A stretch of 51,270 nt of DNA from Methanomassiliicoccales archaeon UBA280 (GTDB lineage: Archaea > Thermoplasmatota > Thermoplasmata > SG8-5): assembly GCA_002499085.1 (NCBI GenBank), contig DAKD01000024.1:17210-68479 (forward strand), written 5' to 3'. The notes beneath the pieces were generated by a model, which searched no databases, was not told the origin of the DNA, and saw nothing but the letters and a program-made list of their open reading frames with translations. A program made the position numbers and the translations under genes. Positions 20,235 to 28,550 of this stretch are shown here, one piece after another; the stretch's first letter is position 1, and each line of letters begins with the position of its first letter.

Positions 20235-21146
20235 TCACTTCTCCTTTCCGATTACTCTGACGCTGTCGCCCTTGACCGTGACTGGTATGGGCACCAGGGC
20301 CTCGAACAGCTCGACAGTGATCTCTTCCTTGCCCTCGTCAATGTGCTGCACCCTGGCCTTCTCTCCCTTGAAGGGCCCGGCAATGAGTTCGACGATGTCT
20401 CCCTCCACGATTCCCGAGACAAGCGCCTTGGGCGTGAGGTAATGCTCCACCTCGTCAAGCTTCATCTCGCCTCCGACAAGGCCCCTGGCACGTTTTATTC
20501 CCCTGATCACCTCTTCCAGCCTGTCCGAGTTCATGGCTTCGACCAGGACATAGCCCCTGAGCGGCGCCGGGGAGAGTATCGAGAGTACGCCCAGGTCTGC
20601 GGCGCGGGCGCTCAGCGTGTCCGCGACCGTTCTCTCGTGGCCTATCTGGGTCTTGATCGCCAGAACAGACTGCCTTGCCGTCGTCCTGGTCGTTATTGAA
20701 TCTGACATCGCCGGGTCTGAGAGCGAGCTCACGTTGACCACGATGTTGATAGCGTCCCCGTACCTGGCTCCCTTGGGCGACGTGACCTTGACGATCGGGC
20801 TGAGCGTCTGGTTGGGCGAGACATCAAGCTCTTTCTCGGTGATGCCTGTCCTCGTGACCTCCCAGGCCTTCTGGTCCTTCATCGTGACAACAACGACCCA
20901 TTCCGCGCCCTGCTCTCCCAGCGCGGAGTCGTGTATCGCGTTGACAGTCATTTTCAGCCTGTCCGGTTTGGAGCCTTCGTAGGCCACTTTCAGGCTGTAG
21001 TCCGTGGTTATGCCCGTTGTTATGGACCTTTTCTCCTCGCCCTCGCAGGCAATCTTTATCTTCCTGTATTCCTGCGGCTGGGCCGGTTCGGCCGGCTTGG
21101 GCGGCAACTCGTTTTCCTTCTTATCCATTCCTTCCAGAAGCGACAT
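20235..21146 (-). CDS. spt5: Transcription elongation factor Spt5 with extra N-terminal domain
   Basis: 303 aa, about twice the usual archaeal length (about 150). Residues 160-240 are the NGN domain (VLAIKTQIGHERTVADTL) that contacts RNA polymerase with Spt4. Residues 243-300 are a KOW domain (EGDIVELIAGPFKGEKARV). Residues 30-158 form an additional beta-rich domain with VTSPKGARYGDAINIVVNV, similar in style to CARDB/NEW3 Ig-like domains, preceded by a Pro-rich linker. GAGGT lies 7 nt before the ATG, so the long form is the real product. It is between secE and rpl11. The extra domain's role is unknown. Confidence 0.92.
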   Translation of the reverse strand: MSLLEGMDKKENELPPKPAEPAQPQEYRKIKIACEGEEKRSITTGITTDYSLKVAYEGSKPDRLKMTVNAIHDSALGEQGAEWVVVVTMKDQKAWEVTRTGITEKELDVSPNQTLSPIVKVTSPKGARYGDAINIVVNVSSLSDPAMSDSITTRTTARQSVLAIKTQIGHERTVADTLSARAADLGVLSILSPAPLRGYVLVEAMNSDRLEEVIRGIKRARGLVGGEMKLDEVEHYLTPKALVSGIVEGDIVELIAGPFKGEKARVQHIDEGKEEITVELFEALVPIPVTVKGDSVRVIGKEK

Positions 21147-21162
21147 TTTTTTACCTCAGCAA

Positions 21163-21387
21163 TCAGAAATATCCGGGAAGCTGCGTCCACAGCCAGTATA
21201 TCAGGAATCCGAGTCCTCCCATCAGTGCAAGGCCTATCCCGGTTATCTGCACGACCTTGATGTACTCGTCGTTCTCGGGCTTCCTGGCCATCTTGAGGAC
21301 TCTTCCGTACTTGCCCTTTCCGATATTCTTGAAGCGGCCTTCGATACGGCCCTGTACATTCCATGATTCCTCGACTATGTCCACCAT
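21163..21387 (-). CDS. secE: Preprotein translocase subunit SecE (Sec61 gamma)
   Basis: 74 aa with an amphipathic N-terminal helix (GRFKNIGKGKYGRVLKMARKP) lying on the membrane and one C-terminal transmembrane helix (VQITGIGLALMGGLGFLIYWL), the standard SecE/Sec61-gamma plan. It stabilises SecY. It lies between ftsZ (25 nt) and spt5 (16 nt), the conserved euryarchaeal order. Confidence 0.93.
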   Translation of the reverse strand: MVDIVEESWNVQGRIEGRFKNIGKGKYGRVLKMARKPENDEYIKVVQITGIGLALMGGLGFLIYWLWTQLPGYF

Positions 21388-21411
21388 GTGCTCACCCGGG
21401 TTGAAAAGTGC

Positions 21412-22527
21412 CTACCTTATGAGGTCCACACCTATGTCCTTGCCCCTCCTGGTGTCCTGTTTTGCATACATCTGGTTGGATTTCACACCAGTAATCACTA
21501 TCATGACCCTGACCATTCCCTCGAGCTCGGGATCGACTGCTGCGCCCCAGATTATCCTCGCGTTCGAGCTGATCCTCGACTGGACTATCTCCGCGACCTG
21601 CTCGGCCTCCGAGATTGTCATGTCCGCGCCTCCGGTGACGTTTATCAGGGCGCCAGTGGCATCCGTGATGTCAACGTCTATGAGCGGCGAGTCTATCGCC
21701 TCGTTCACTGCCTCGATGGCCCTGTCCTCGCCGTCGCTCTCGCCGAGGCCTATCATGGCCACGCCGCCGCCTCTCATTATTGTCTTGATGTCGTTGAAGT
21801 CAAGGTTGACCAGGCCGGGCTTTGTCACGACCTCGGTGATGCCCTTTATGGACCTCATGAGAACCTCGTCCGCCACCTTGAATGCGGCGTTTATCGAGAG
21901 CTTGGGGACGAGCTCGATGAGCTTGTCGTTGGGAATTACTATGACTGTGTCTGCGACCGACCTCAGCTTCTCGAGGCCGTACTCCGCGTTCTCCATCCTG
22001 ATGCTTCCCTCAGCCTTGAATGGGGATGTGCATATCGCTATGGCGAGCGCGCCTAGTTCCTTGGCTATCTGAGCCACGAACGGCGCCGAACCGGTTCCGG
22101 TTCCTCCGCCCAAGCCGCAGGTGACGAATACGATATCGGCTCCTGTGAGGGCGGCCCTGATCTCTTCCTCGGCTTCCCTTGCTGCCTCCTCTCCAATTTG
22201 GGGAAGGGCTCCGGCGCCGAGGCCCTTCGTGGACCTCTTGCCGATGAGGATCTTGTGAGGCGAGTGGATAGTCAGAAGATGCTGGGCGTCGGTGTTGAGG
22301 GCGTAGAGGTCAGCTCCGAGTATGCCTGACTCAACCAGTCTGTTGACTGTGTTGCTTCCGCCACCTCCGCAGCCGACTATCTTGATGTTGGTCTTCAGAC
22401 CTGCCAGTATGCGCTCTAGTTCCTCGTCCTCCGCGCTCTGCCCGCCTACGCGGTACTCGGTCGGGGCCTCCTGGTGCGTCACCTCGGGGACCGAACGTGC
22501 CAATACCTCTTTCACAATGGAACTCAT
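21412..22527 (-). CDS. ftsZ: Cell division GTPase FtsZ
   Basis: 371 aa from the ATG at 22527, preceded by AGGTGA; an upstream in-frame ATG (22566) has no such site. The nucleotide-binding loop GCGGGGSNTVNR, tubulin signature GGGTGTGSAP and the synergy-loop region NLDFNDIKTIM are all present. A variable N-terminal tail of about 40 residues precedes the core. It forms the division ring. It heads the operon with secE, spt5 and rpl11. A TATA box lies near 22599-22606. Confidence 0.97.
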   Translation of the reverse strand: MSSIVKEVLARSVPEVTHQEAPTEYRVGGQSAEDEELERILAGLKTNIKIVGCGGGGSNTVNRLVESGILGADLYALNTDAQHLLTIHSPHKILIGKRSTKGLGAGALPQIGEEAAREAEEEIRAALTGADIVFVTCGLGGGTGTGSAPFVAQIAKELGALAIAICTSPFKAEGSIRMENAEYGLEKLRSVADTVIVIPNDKLIELVPKLSINAAFKVADEVLMRSIKGITEVVTKPGLVNLDFNDIKTIMRGGGVAMIGLGESDGEDRAIEAVNEAIDSPLIDVDITDATGALINVTGGADMTISEAEQVAEIVQSRISSNARIIWGAAVDPELEGMVRVMIVITGVKSNQMYAKQDTRRGKDIGVDLIR

Positions 22528-22596
22528 CCATTCACCTGCCTTGAACAAAATTGCGCGCATTTTCACGCACGCAACCTGTCACCCTAAACATATACA

Positions 22597-22607
22597 AATA
22601 TATAAAA
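22597..22607 (-). promoter_or_regulatory. TATA box upstream of ftsZ
   Basis: On the minus strand CTTTTTATATATTTG gives a TATA element about 70 nt before the ATG, leaving a leader of roughly 45 nt. The first 171-bp repeat begins immediately upstream of it, at 22616. Confidence 0.5.
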
Positions 22608-22615
22608 AGTTATGT

Positions 22616-23130
22616 AAGGCCGGAAGGGTTCAGCTTTCTTGAGTTCGGGACTCGGGAACGGGGAAGGGGGAACCGTACAAAATGGCTGTCAAAAACAGCC
22701 ATTGATTCCGTCGCCGCTTCCCGCTTCCCGCTTCCCGGCTCTGCAACCTCCAACAGTCACAGCTTCGTTTCAGTGAATGCCCACGCAAGGCCGGAAGGGT
22801 TCAGCTTTCTTGAGTTCGGGACTCGGGAAAGGGGAAGGGGGAACCGTACAAGATGGCTGTCAAAAACAGCCATTGGTTCCGTCACCGCTTCCCGCTTCCC
22901 GCTTCCCGACTCTGCAACCTACAACAATCACAGCTTCATTTCAATGAATGCTCACGTAAGGCCGGAAGGGTTCAGCTTTCTTGAGTTCGGGACTCGGGAA
23001 CGGGGAAGGGGGAACCGTACGGAATGGCTGGCATTGTGTCAGCCATTGATTCCGTCCTCGCTTCCCGCTTCCCGCTTCCCGACACTGCAACCTCCAACAG
23101 TCACAGCTTCGTTTCAGTGAATGCCCACGC
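22616..23130. repeat. Three direct repeats of 171-173 bp with G-quadruplex motif and hairpin
   Basis: Units start at 22616, 22787 and 22958 with AAGGCCGGAAGGGTTCAGC and are nearly identical; a fourth unit begins at 23131 but diverges after a few bases. Each contains four G-runs (22647-22670 in unit 1: GGG, GGG, GGGG, GGGGG, loops 2-4 nt), the hairpin ATGGCTG/CAGCCAT, and a C-rich arm able to pair with the G-rich arm. In unit 3 the hairpin loop changes but the stem is kept. They fill the gap between the ftsZ and Roadblock promoters. No protein is likely here. Confidence 0.9.
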
Positions 23131-23256
23131 AAGGCCGCCGCAGCCCCGCAACCGCAGCTTGGCGGGCGCGGAATGAGCGACGCCGAACAAAGCGCATTCA
23201 GGATGGTAGCCCTGCCCGAAGGCATTTTCCGCCAGCTTACTTTTTTATCCACAATC

Positions 23257-23266
23257 CTTATATAAC
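23257..23266 (+). promoter_or_regulatory. TATA box for the Roadblock operon
   Basis: CTTATATAAC lies 43-52 nt before the ATG at 23309. GGGGG and AGG occur 5-15 nt before that ATG. Confidence 0.55.
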
Positions 23267-23308
23267 GTAAGATGCATGACGTCACTCTGACCTAAAGGGG
23301 GCAGGAAA

Positions 23309-23680
23309 ATGACAGTAGTCAACGAACTCAACAGGGAACTTGAAAAACTCGACAGCGAGCATGGCGTGGAGATCTCAGCTGTCATCACCCGCAGCGGAGC
23401 TCCTATAGCCTGGCATCTGCCTCACGGCATATCCGCGGAGACGATCGCGACTCTCTCGGCCACTATCTTCGGCGCATCCGAGGTCATTTTCACGGGAAGC
23501 GGATGGGACAAGCCGCACAAGGTCACGGTCGAGACCAGCCCGAACGGGATCATGGTCACAAGAAGCCTGGGGAGGAAAGCCATTCTCGTGTTGATGAGCC
23601 ACAAGCTGGACGCTGCCGAACTGGAAAAGAAGGCAGGCGAGGCCGAGGTCCGGATACGCGAGGTGATGCAGAATGAATAA
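23309..23680 (+). CDS. Roadblock/LC7 domain protein
   Basis: 123 aa, one Roadblock/LC7 domain. The N-terminal helix VVNELNRELEKLDSEHGVE is followed by strands ISAVITRSGAPIAW, helix AETIATLSATIFGASEVIF and strand IMVTRSLGRKAILVLMS. Such proteins dimerise and regulate small GTPases or NTPases. It overlaps the next gene, a KaiC-type ATPase, by 8 nt, so the two probably act together in a signalling or positioning complex. Confidence 0.88.
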   Translation: MTVVNELNRELEKLDSEHGVEISAVITRSGAPIAWHLPHGISAETIATLSATIFGASEVIFTGSGWDKPHKVTVETSPNGIMVTRSLGRKAILVLMSHKLDAAELEKKAGEAEVRIREVMQNE

Positions 23681-25208
23681 GCCCCACTCGAACCACATAT
23701 CGATACCCGGGGAGCTGAGAACATTCTTCGGCAAGCCGGGCGGCCGCTCGCTGCTTGTGAAGGGCGGCGCCGGTTCCGGAAAGACAACAATGGCGCTCCA
23801 GCTACTGGAAGACCTGGGGGACCCCAACAAGAGCATCTACCTCTCCAGCAGGGTTTCGGACGAGGCGCTTTTCAGGCAGTTTCCCTGGCTCGAGAAGGAG
23901 GAGATGAAGAATCGGATAATCGACTCGAGCCGCGTGCTGCTCCAGTCCCTTGTTTCCGACGAGGACGAGGACGATCTTCCCGACAGCGAGACAGTCGAGA
24001 GACTCAGCAAGGCAAAGGATTTCCTGAGAAGCGTGAGCGAGGAACCGCTGGCTCCCCCGACCAAGGTTGAGAGGACCAGGCTCACTGTCCTTCTTGAGAG
24101 GAACAGGATGCCCGAGATAGAGCGCATTTACGACAGGGTGGAGGCAAATCTCCCGGACAAGTCCATGATTATCATCGATTCGGTCGAGGGCGTGACCAAC
24201 AAATACAGCCTTGAGAACGAGGAGCTGGTCACCTGCATCCAGAAGGACCTTGTCGAAGGTTCCAACGCTGACGTCGTGTTTGTCCTCGAGAACAAGGAGG
24301 CCACGAACCTCGAGTACCTGGTGGACGGCGTCGTAAAGCACACCTTCGAGTCCAGGGACGGCAGGCGCGTCAGGAACATCCATATCGAGAAGCTCAGAGG
24401 CACGAAGATCCTGCAGCCCTCGTACCTGGTCACTCTTGACAACGGCAGGTTCAACACCTTCGACCCGTTCAAGATATATCTGGGCGACATCAAACCATGG
24501 AGCACCCTTCCCGACAAGAACGGTCACTACAGCACCGGCACGAAGGACCTGGACGCGCTTCTCGGGGGCGGATACACGGCAGGCAGCTACAATGTCATCG
24601 AGGTGGACGAGAACGTCTCGAACGAGGAATACCACTCCATCGTCGTTCCGGTTCTTCTGAATTTCATAGCCCAGGACAAGGGCATATTCGCAGTTCTGTC
24701 CGGAGGCGACCACGCGGAAACGCTGAAGAAGGACCTTGAGAAATTCCTTCCGGAGGGCCAGTTCGAGAACTATGTCAGGATAGCGGATTATTTCACCACG
24801 AAGAGCGACTCGCCCTACATCATGGCCCTGGGCACCCGGAACAAGGACGACGCGCTGAGGACATGGAAGAGCAATGTCGAGTATCTCAGGGGCTCGGACA
24901 ACAAGCCCATCATGGACTTCACCGGATTCGACACGCTGGAGTACCTGCGCGGCGGCGAGGTGGCTATCCAGCATCTGCTCGACGCCGTGGCCAAGATAAA
25001 GATATCCAGGGACCTGGGGATAGGCATACTGAAGCCGGGCCTGAGACTCACTCAGGAGATAATGAACATGGCCGACACCTACCTCAAGATAATAACCATA
25101 GACAGGTGCCCGTGCATCTACGGCGTGAAGCCCAAGACGATAATATACGGCATAGTGAACGACCTGGAGAAGGGCACGCCGAACATCAAACTCATCCCGA
25201 TAATCTGA
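23673..25208 (+). CDS. Tandem KaiC/GvpD-like ATPase
   Basis: 511 aa with two RecA-like halves. The first (residues about 10-265) has an intact Walker A, GGAGSGKTTM near 31-40, and Walker B MIIIDSVEGV near 165. The second (about 285-511) keeps the fold entry STGTKDLDALLGGGY but has lost the P-loop (EVDENVSNEE). This intact-plus-degenerate pair resembles the gas-vesicle regulator GvpD. It overlaps the Roadblock gene. A stem-loop at 25212-25240 follows. No gas-vesicle genes are seen, so the role is open. Confidence 0.85.
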   Translation: MNKPHSNHISIPGELRTFFGKPGGRSLLVKGGAGSGKTTMALQLLEDLGDPNKSIYLSSRVSDEALFRQFPWLEKEEMKNRIIDSSRVLLQSLVSDEDEDDLPDSETVERLSKAKDFLRSVSEEPLAPPTKVERTRLTVLLERNRMPEIERIYDRVEANLPDKSMIIIDSVEGVTNKYSLENEELVTCIQKDLVEGSNADVVFVLENKEATNLEYLVDGVVKHTFESRDGRRVRNIHIEKLRGTKILQPSYLVTLDNGRFNTFDPFKIYLGDIKPWSTLPDKNGHYSTGTKDLDALLGGGYTAGSYNVIEVDENVSNEEYHSIVVPVLLNFIAQDKGIFAVLSGGDHAETLKKDLEKFLPEGQFENYVRIADYFTTKSDSPYIMALGTRNKDDALRTWKSNVEYLRGSDNKPIMDFTGFDTLEYLRGGEVAIQHLLDAVAKIKISRDLGIGILKPGLRLTQEIMNMADTYLKIITIDRCPCIYGVKPKTIIYGIVNDLEKGTPNIKLIPII

Positions 25209-25211
25209 ACA

Positions 25212-25240
25212 GGAAAATGTTTAATTTCTGTGCATTTTCC
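25212..25240. terminator. Inverted repeat after the KaiC-like gene
   Basis: GGAAAATG at 25212-25219 pairs with CATTTTCC at 25233-25240 across an AT-rich 13-nt loop, 3 nt after the stop codon at 25208. The short gap then carries a TATA-like TCTTTAAAC near 25268 for the next gene. Confidence 0.5.
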
Positions 25241-25308
25241 GTCCAAAAAAATAACTCCCGCAGTTAAATCTTTAAACGCCAGAGTTCTATATCCATTCCT
25301 GGTGCGAG

Positions 25309-25827
25309 ATGGAGAGAAAAGTACGCGGCAGCATTCTGAATTCGTACATGGGCTTCATAACGAAAAACTGGGGAAATGAGGGCTACCGCCTCTGCATGAG
25401 CGACATAGGTCTGTGGGGCGAGTTCAGGGACGGCAACTATTACCAGGACGCGATACGCGAGAACATTCTCCGTTGGATATCGAGGGAGAAGGGCGAGGAA
25501 CACATAATCGAGTGCGGCAAGTATGTCGCCTCGAACCTGGGGATACTGTCCTGGATAGTGAGGTTCTCAGACCCGAAGACACTGGCGGCCAAGTTTCCGA
25601 GGAACTTCAGCGAGATCTATTCCTACGGAAAGATAGAGACTGTCACGGACAAGGACGGGGAGATCATCATCAGGCTGTACGATATCTGCAGGATAAAGGA
25701 GAGCTGCAATGTCTGGAGAGGGGTATGCCAGGGCATACTCGAGGCGACCAAGACAAAGGGGACTGTCGAGGAAACCAAGTGCCAGCTGGACGGTTACAAG
25801 TACTGCGAATTCATCATCAGATATTAA
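25309..25827 (+). CDS. V4R/HNOB-like sensor protein
   Basis: 172 aa. The start RGSILNSYMGFITKNWG resembles haem-NO-binding-like folds, and the end (CQGILEATKTKG, EETKCQLDGYKYCEFII) matches the V4R signature with its paired cysteines in a small-molecule-binding pocket. There are no membrane helices. The ATG is about 36 nt after a TATA-like element, so a short leader is likely. It follows the Roadblock and KaiC-like genes and could be their ligand sensor. It ends 4 nt inside the convergent mgtC-family gene. Confidence 0.75.
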   Translation: MERKVRGSILNSYMGFITKNWGNEGYRLCMSDIGLWGEFRDGNYYQDAIRENILRWISREKGEEHIIECGKYVASNLGILSWIVRFSDPKTLAAKFPRNFSEIYSYGKIETVTDKDGEIIIRLYDICRIKESCNVWRGVCQGILEATKTKGTVEETKCQLDGYKYCEFIIRY

Positions 25828-26483
25828 TCCTCGAGTATTGTGAAATTCGCATCCAGCTTCATCAGAAGTTTCTTGAAGTTGTGCCTCTCGGAGCGGGAGA
25901 GATAGCAGTCGACGATGATGGCCATCCTTCCGGCCGATCTTTCCATCTCTATTATGTTGAACTTGGTGGGGGAGCTCCTGACTGTATCCTGGAACTCCGC
26001 GACAGCGGCAATGTCCATGAGAGCCCTGAACTTGTAATACCTCCTGCCCTTGAGGCCGAGAATCCTCTCCACCTTGCCCAGCACGATGAGGGACAACACG
26101 ATGAGAAGCGTCACCACAACCGCGAAGACATGCATGTCCAGGCCTATTGTCATCCCGACGGCGGCCGATGCCCATATTGCCGCCGCGCTGGTCAGCCCGC
26201 TTATGCGGCCCTTGGCGAACATGATTGTACCGGCGCCCAGGAAGCCGACGCCGGTGACGATCTGCGCGGCCACCCTCAGGGGATCGGAAGTGCCGCCCCA
26301 TTGCTCGATGAAATATATCGAAATCATCGTGAACATGGCTGCGCCCGTGCAGATGAGCATGTAGGTGCGCATGCCGGCGGGCTTGTCCTTCAGTTCCCTC
26401 TCCAGGCCTATGAGGCTGCCGCAGAAAATGGCCAGCAGTATCTTCGGAAGGAAATCCCAGAGCATCACGTCATTGTCAAGCAT
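25824..26483 (-). CDS. MgtC/SapB family membrane protein
   Basis: 219 aa. The N-terminal 140 residues are the MgtC domain: GSLIGLEREL, KPAGMRTYMLICTGAAMF and GVGFLGAGTIMF, with four to five membrane helices. The C-terminal 75 residues form a soluble ACT-like domain (MAIIVDCYLS). The family is linked to growth in low magnesium and to membrane ATPase control; its direct activity is unsettled. A TATA-like AAATATAAATAG near 26515-26525 is just upstream. It is convergent with the V4R-like gene, overlapping it by 4 nt. Confidence 0.9.
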   Translation of the reverse strand: MLDNDVMLWDFLPKILLAIFCGSLIGLERELKDKPAGMRTYMLICTGAAMFTMISIYFIEQWGGTSDPLRVAAQIVTGVGFLGAGTIMFAKGRISGLTSAAAIWASAAVGMTIGLDMHVFAVVVTLLIVLSLIVLGKVERILGLKGRRYYKFRALMDIAAVAEFQDTVRSSPTKFNIIEMERSAGRMAIIVDCYLSRSERHNFKKLLMKLDANFTILED

Positions 26484-26542
26484 GCATTCGCCGCCCGGCC
26501 CATTGCTGCGTGACTATTTATATTTTACTGATGTAATAAATT

Positions 26543-27352
26543 TCAGGCTCCCGGCCTCCTCTTCAGGGGGCCGAGAAGCCTCCTCTTCAGGAGATTCAGC
26601 CTGCCGCTGAGCCTGAGCAGCTTCAGCTCCAGCCTGGGGTATCTCCCGGGATTGTCCAGCACGAAATAGGAGAATGCGGCCAGCCCGCTCAGGACAGTCA
26701 GCCCCGCAAGAACGATCACAGGCCAGATCGGGATATCCTTTCTGACTGAGAAAGCCGTGTCCGGAATTATTCCGTCATAGCCGAGCTCGTGAAGGTATGT
26801 CTGGTTGATCTCCCCCGCGCCCGTATCGCCAGACGTGAGAAGCTCCCACTGCGCATCCGTGAAATGGCCCCTGGAGACCATGGTGTAATTCACGCCCGAG
26901 TAGGCGAACGAGAGGCTGAACCTCACGAAATAGCTGCACTGGGAGAAGTAGGAGCCGTGGGCAGTGCCCCTCTCTGTGGCTATGGTCAGCGGCACCGGGA
27001 CGCTTCCGCCCGGCTGGATGTCCCCGCAGACCACAGTTACGGAAGTGGCGCCGGAGCTCAGGAAGACTGGCGGCTCGTCGATATCCCCGATCGGGAGGGA
27101 TTCCTCCAGGGTCGCGTACCGATAGATGGAGACTGAGATCGCCGTGTTCTCCATGACGCCAGTGAGATTCATCATGTCGGGATTGTTGACACTGAACGAA
27201 AGAACGCCCTCGTCCCCGGGCTCTATCGAGGGCGTGCTGAAGTCGGCGAGCATGCGGTTGACGAACCTGGGCTCATCGACGGACTGGGCCTGGGCAACCG
27301 GAATGAGAAGGGCCAGAGCAATGGCCGCTGAGATGCATGCGCGGAATATCAT
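26543..27352 (-). CDS. Exported, membrane-anchored protein beside ABC exporter
   Basis: 269 aa from the ATG at 27352. A signal peptide (MIFRACISAAIALALLIPVAQAQ) begins there; the open frame extends 42 codons upstream, but that part is not signal-like. Residues 25-200 are a beta-rich extracellular region with SIEPGDEGVLSFSVNNP, typical of archaeal S-layer/CARDB-like domains. One membrane helix (IWPVIVLAGLTVLSGLAAF) follows near residue 215, then a very basic cytoplasmic tail. It is downstream of the MacB-like ABC genes on the same strand and may be a partner or substrate receptor of the exporter. Confidence 0.8.
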   Translation of the reverse strand: MIFRACISAAIALALLIPVAQAQSVDEPRFVNRMLADFSTPSIEPGDEGVLSFSVNNPDMMNLTGVMENTAISVSIYRYATLEESLPIGDIDEPPVFLSSGATSVTVVCGDIQPGGSVPVPLTIATERGTAHGSYFSQCSYFVRFSLSFAYSGVNYTMVSRGHFTDAQWELLTSGDTGAGEINQTYLHELGYDGIIPDTAFSVRKDIPIWPVIVLAGLTVLSGLAAFSYFVLDNPGRYPRLELKLLRLSGRLNLLKRRLLGPLKRRPGA

Positions 27353-27410
27353 ATCGGCGATGCCATGCCGGGCGATGTTAAAAAAGTTTTGATGGCTTTC
27401 GGTCGCCAAA

Positions 27411-28550
27411 TCAATCCTCGAATTCCTCGTCCGGGCTGGCTGCGAGTATGTCGGCTCTCTCGAACACTTCCTTTGCAAGCTGCTGGTCCCCGAGTGCCGC
27501 GGAGAGCTTGGCTATGTTCGTTTTGGCAACATCGGCCAGAGTCTTCATGCCCGCGTCGTAGAGATTGTCCACATCCGCATTGGATATCTCGAGGTCGGCA
27601 GCGAGCAGTTGTTTGTTGTACTTCACGCCTCTCTCGTAAAGGATGGACGCTTTCTTCGCTATTCGCTTGGCTATGACTGAATCCCCGGTCACCCTGATCA
27701 ACTCTTCCATGTTTGCCTTGGCAATCATCTCCAGGCTGTCATAACCCGCCATGAACAGTTTATTCAGAACCTTGTCGGTTATGGCCAATTCTGAACGCAG
27801 TTCATTCTTTTTCGCCCTTTCGGCCTCCTCGGTCACCAGATTCCTGTCCGAGGCGATTACCCCATCCTGAATTAACAGGGTCGAGTCGCATTTCTTTCCC
27901 ACGCTGTCCGAGTGTGTGACTATAATAATGGTGGTCCCGCTTTCCTTTCTGAGTTTGTCCAGCAGATTGATGATGCTGTGACCCGATTTCGTGTCCAGGT
28001 TGCCCGTGGGCTCGTCGGCGAGAATGATGGCCGGGTTGTTGGCAAGGGCTCTTGCGATGGCAACCCTCTGCTGCTCCCCGCCGCTCAATTTCATGGGCTT
28101 GTAGTCCGAGCGTTCTCTCATCCCGACCGACTCAAGGAGGTCCGCCACCCGGCTTGCCCTCTCTCCCCTCTGCATGTTCAGGGTCTCCATGGGCAGCTCC
28201 ACGTTCTCGAAAACCGTGAGATTCGGTATCAGGTTGAATGATTGGAACACGAAGCCAATGGTCTTCGCCCTGTAATCCGTGAGTTCCTTATCGCTCATCG
28301 TCCCGAGCTCCCTCCCGTTCACAATGGCTTTTCCAGATGTGGCGATGTCCAGCGCGCCTATTATCTGTAAAAGGGTGGTCTTGCCGCTGCCGCTCTGGCC
28401 CTGTATGGCAACCATGGATCCCTTTTCGAAGACCACTGAAATGCCGCGCAGAGCCCTGACAGGTTCCTTCCGACCCTTGACCCGATAGTCCTTCTTCACA
28501 TCCTCGAGGACGACTACCATATCTGCCGCTTCAATTGAATCACTCGTCAT
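27411..28550 (-). CDS. MacB/LolD-type ABC ATPase with helix-hairpin-helix tail
   Basis: 379 aa. Residues 1-235 are a complete ABC ATPase: Walker A GQSGSGKTT, signature LSGGEQQRVAIARAL, Walker B IILADEPTGN and the switch His in IIVTHSD. Residues 250-370 are an extra domain with two helix-hairpin-helix-like units (AGYDSLEMIAKANMEEL and AGMKTLADVAKTNIAKL), usual in DNA-binding enzymes but odd in a transporter ATPase. It starts 11 nt inside the upstream permease gene, so both form one exporter of the macrolide/lipoprotein class. Substrate unknown. Confidence 0.93.
   Translation of the reverse strand: MTSDSIEAADMVVVLEDVKKDYRVKGRKEPVRALRGISVVFEKGSMVAIQGQSGSGKTTLLQIIGALDIATSGKAIVNGRELGTMSDKELTDYRAKTIGFVFQSFNLIPNLTVFENVELPMETLNMQRGERASRVADLLESVGMRERSDYKPMKLSGGEQQRVAIARALANNPAIILADEPTGNLDTKSGHSIINLLDKLRKESGTTIIIVTHSDSVGKKCDSTLLIQDGVIASDRNLVTEEAERAKKNELRSELAITDKVLNKLFMAGYDSLEMIAKANMEELIRVTGDSVIAKRIAKKASILYERGVKYNKQLLAADLEISNADVDNLYDAGMKTLADVAKTNIAKLSAALGDQQLAKEVFERADILAASPDEEFED

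Noticed and set aside
22616..23130. CRISPR array
   Set aside because: The repeats are 171-173 bp, contiguous, and have no unique spacers between them; no cas genes are nearby.
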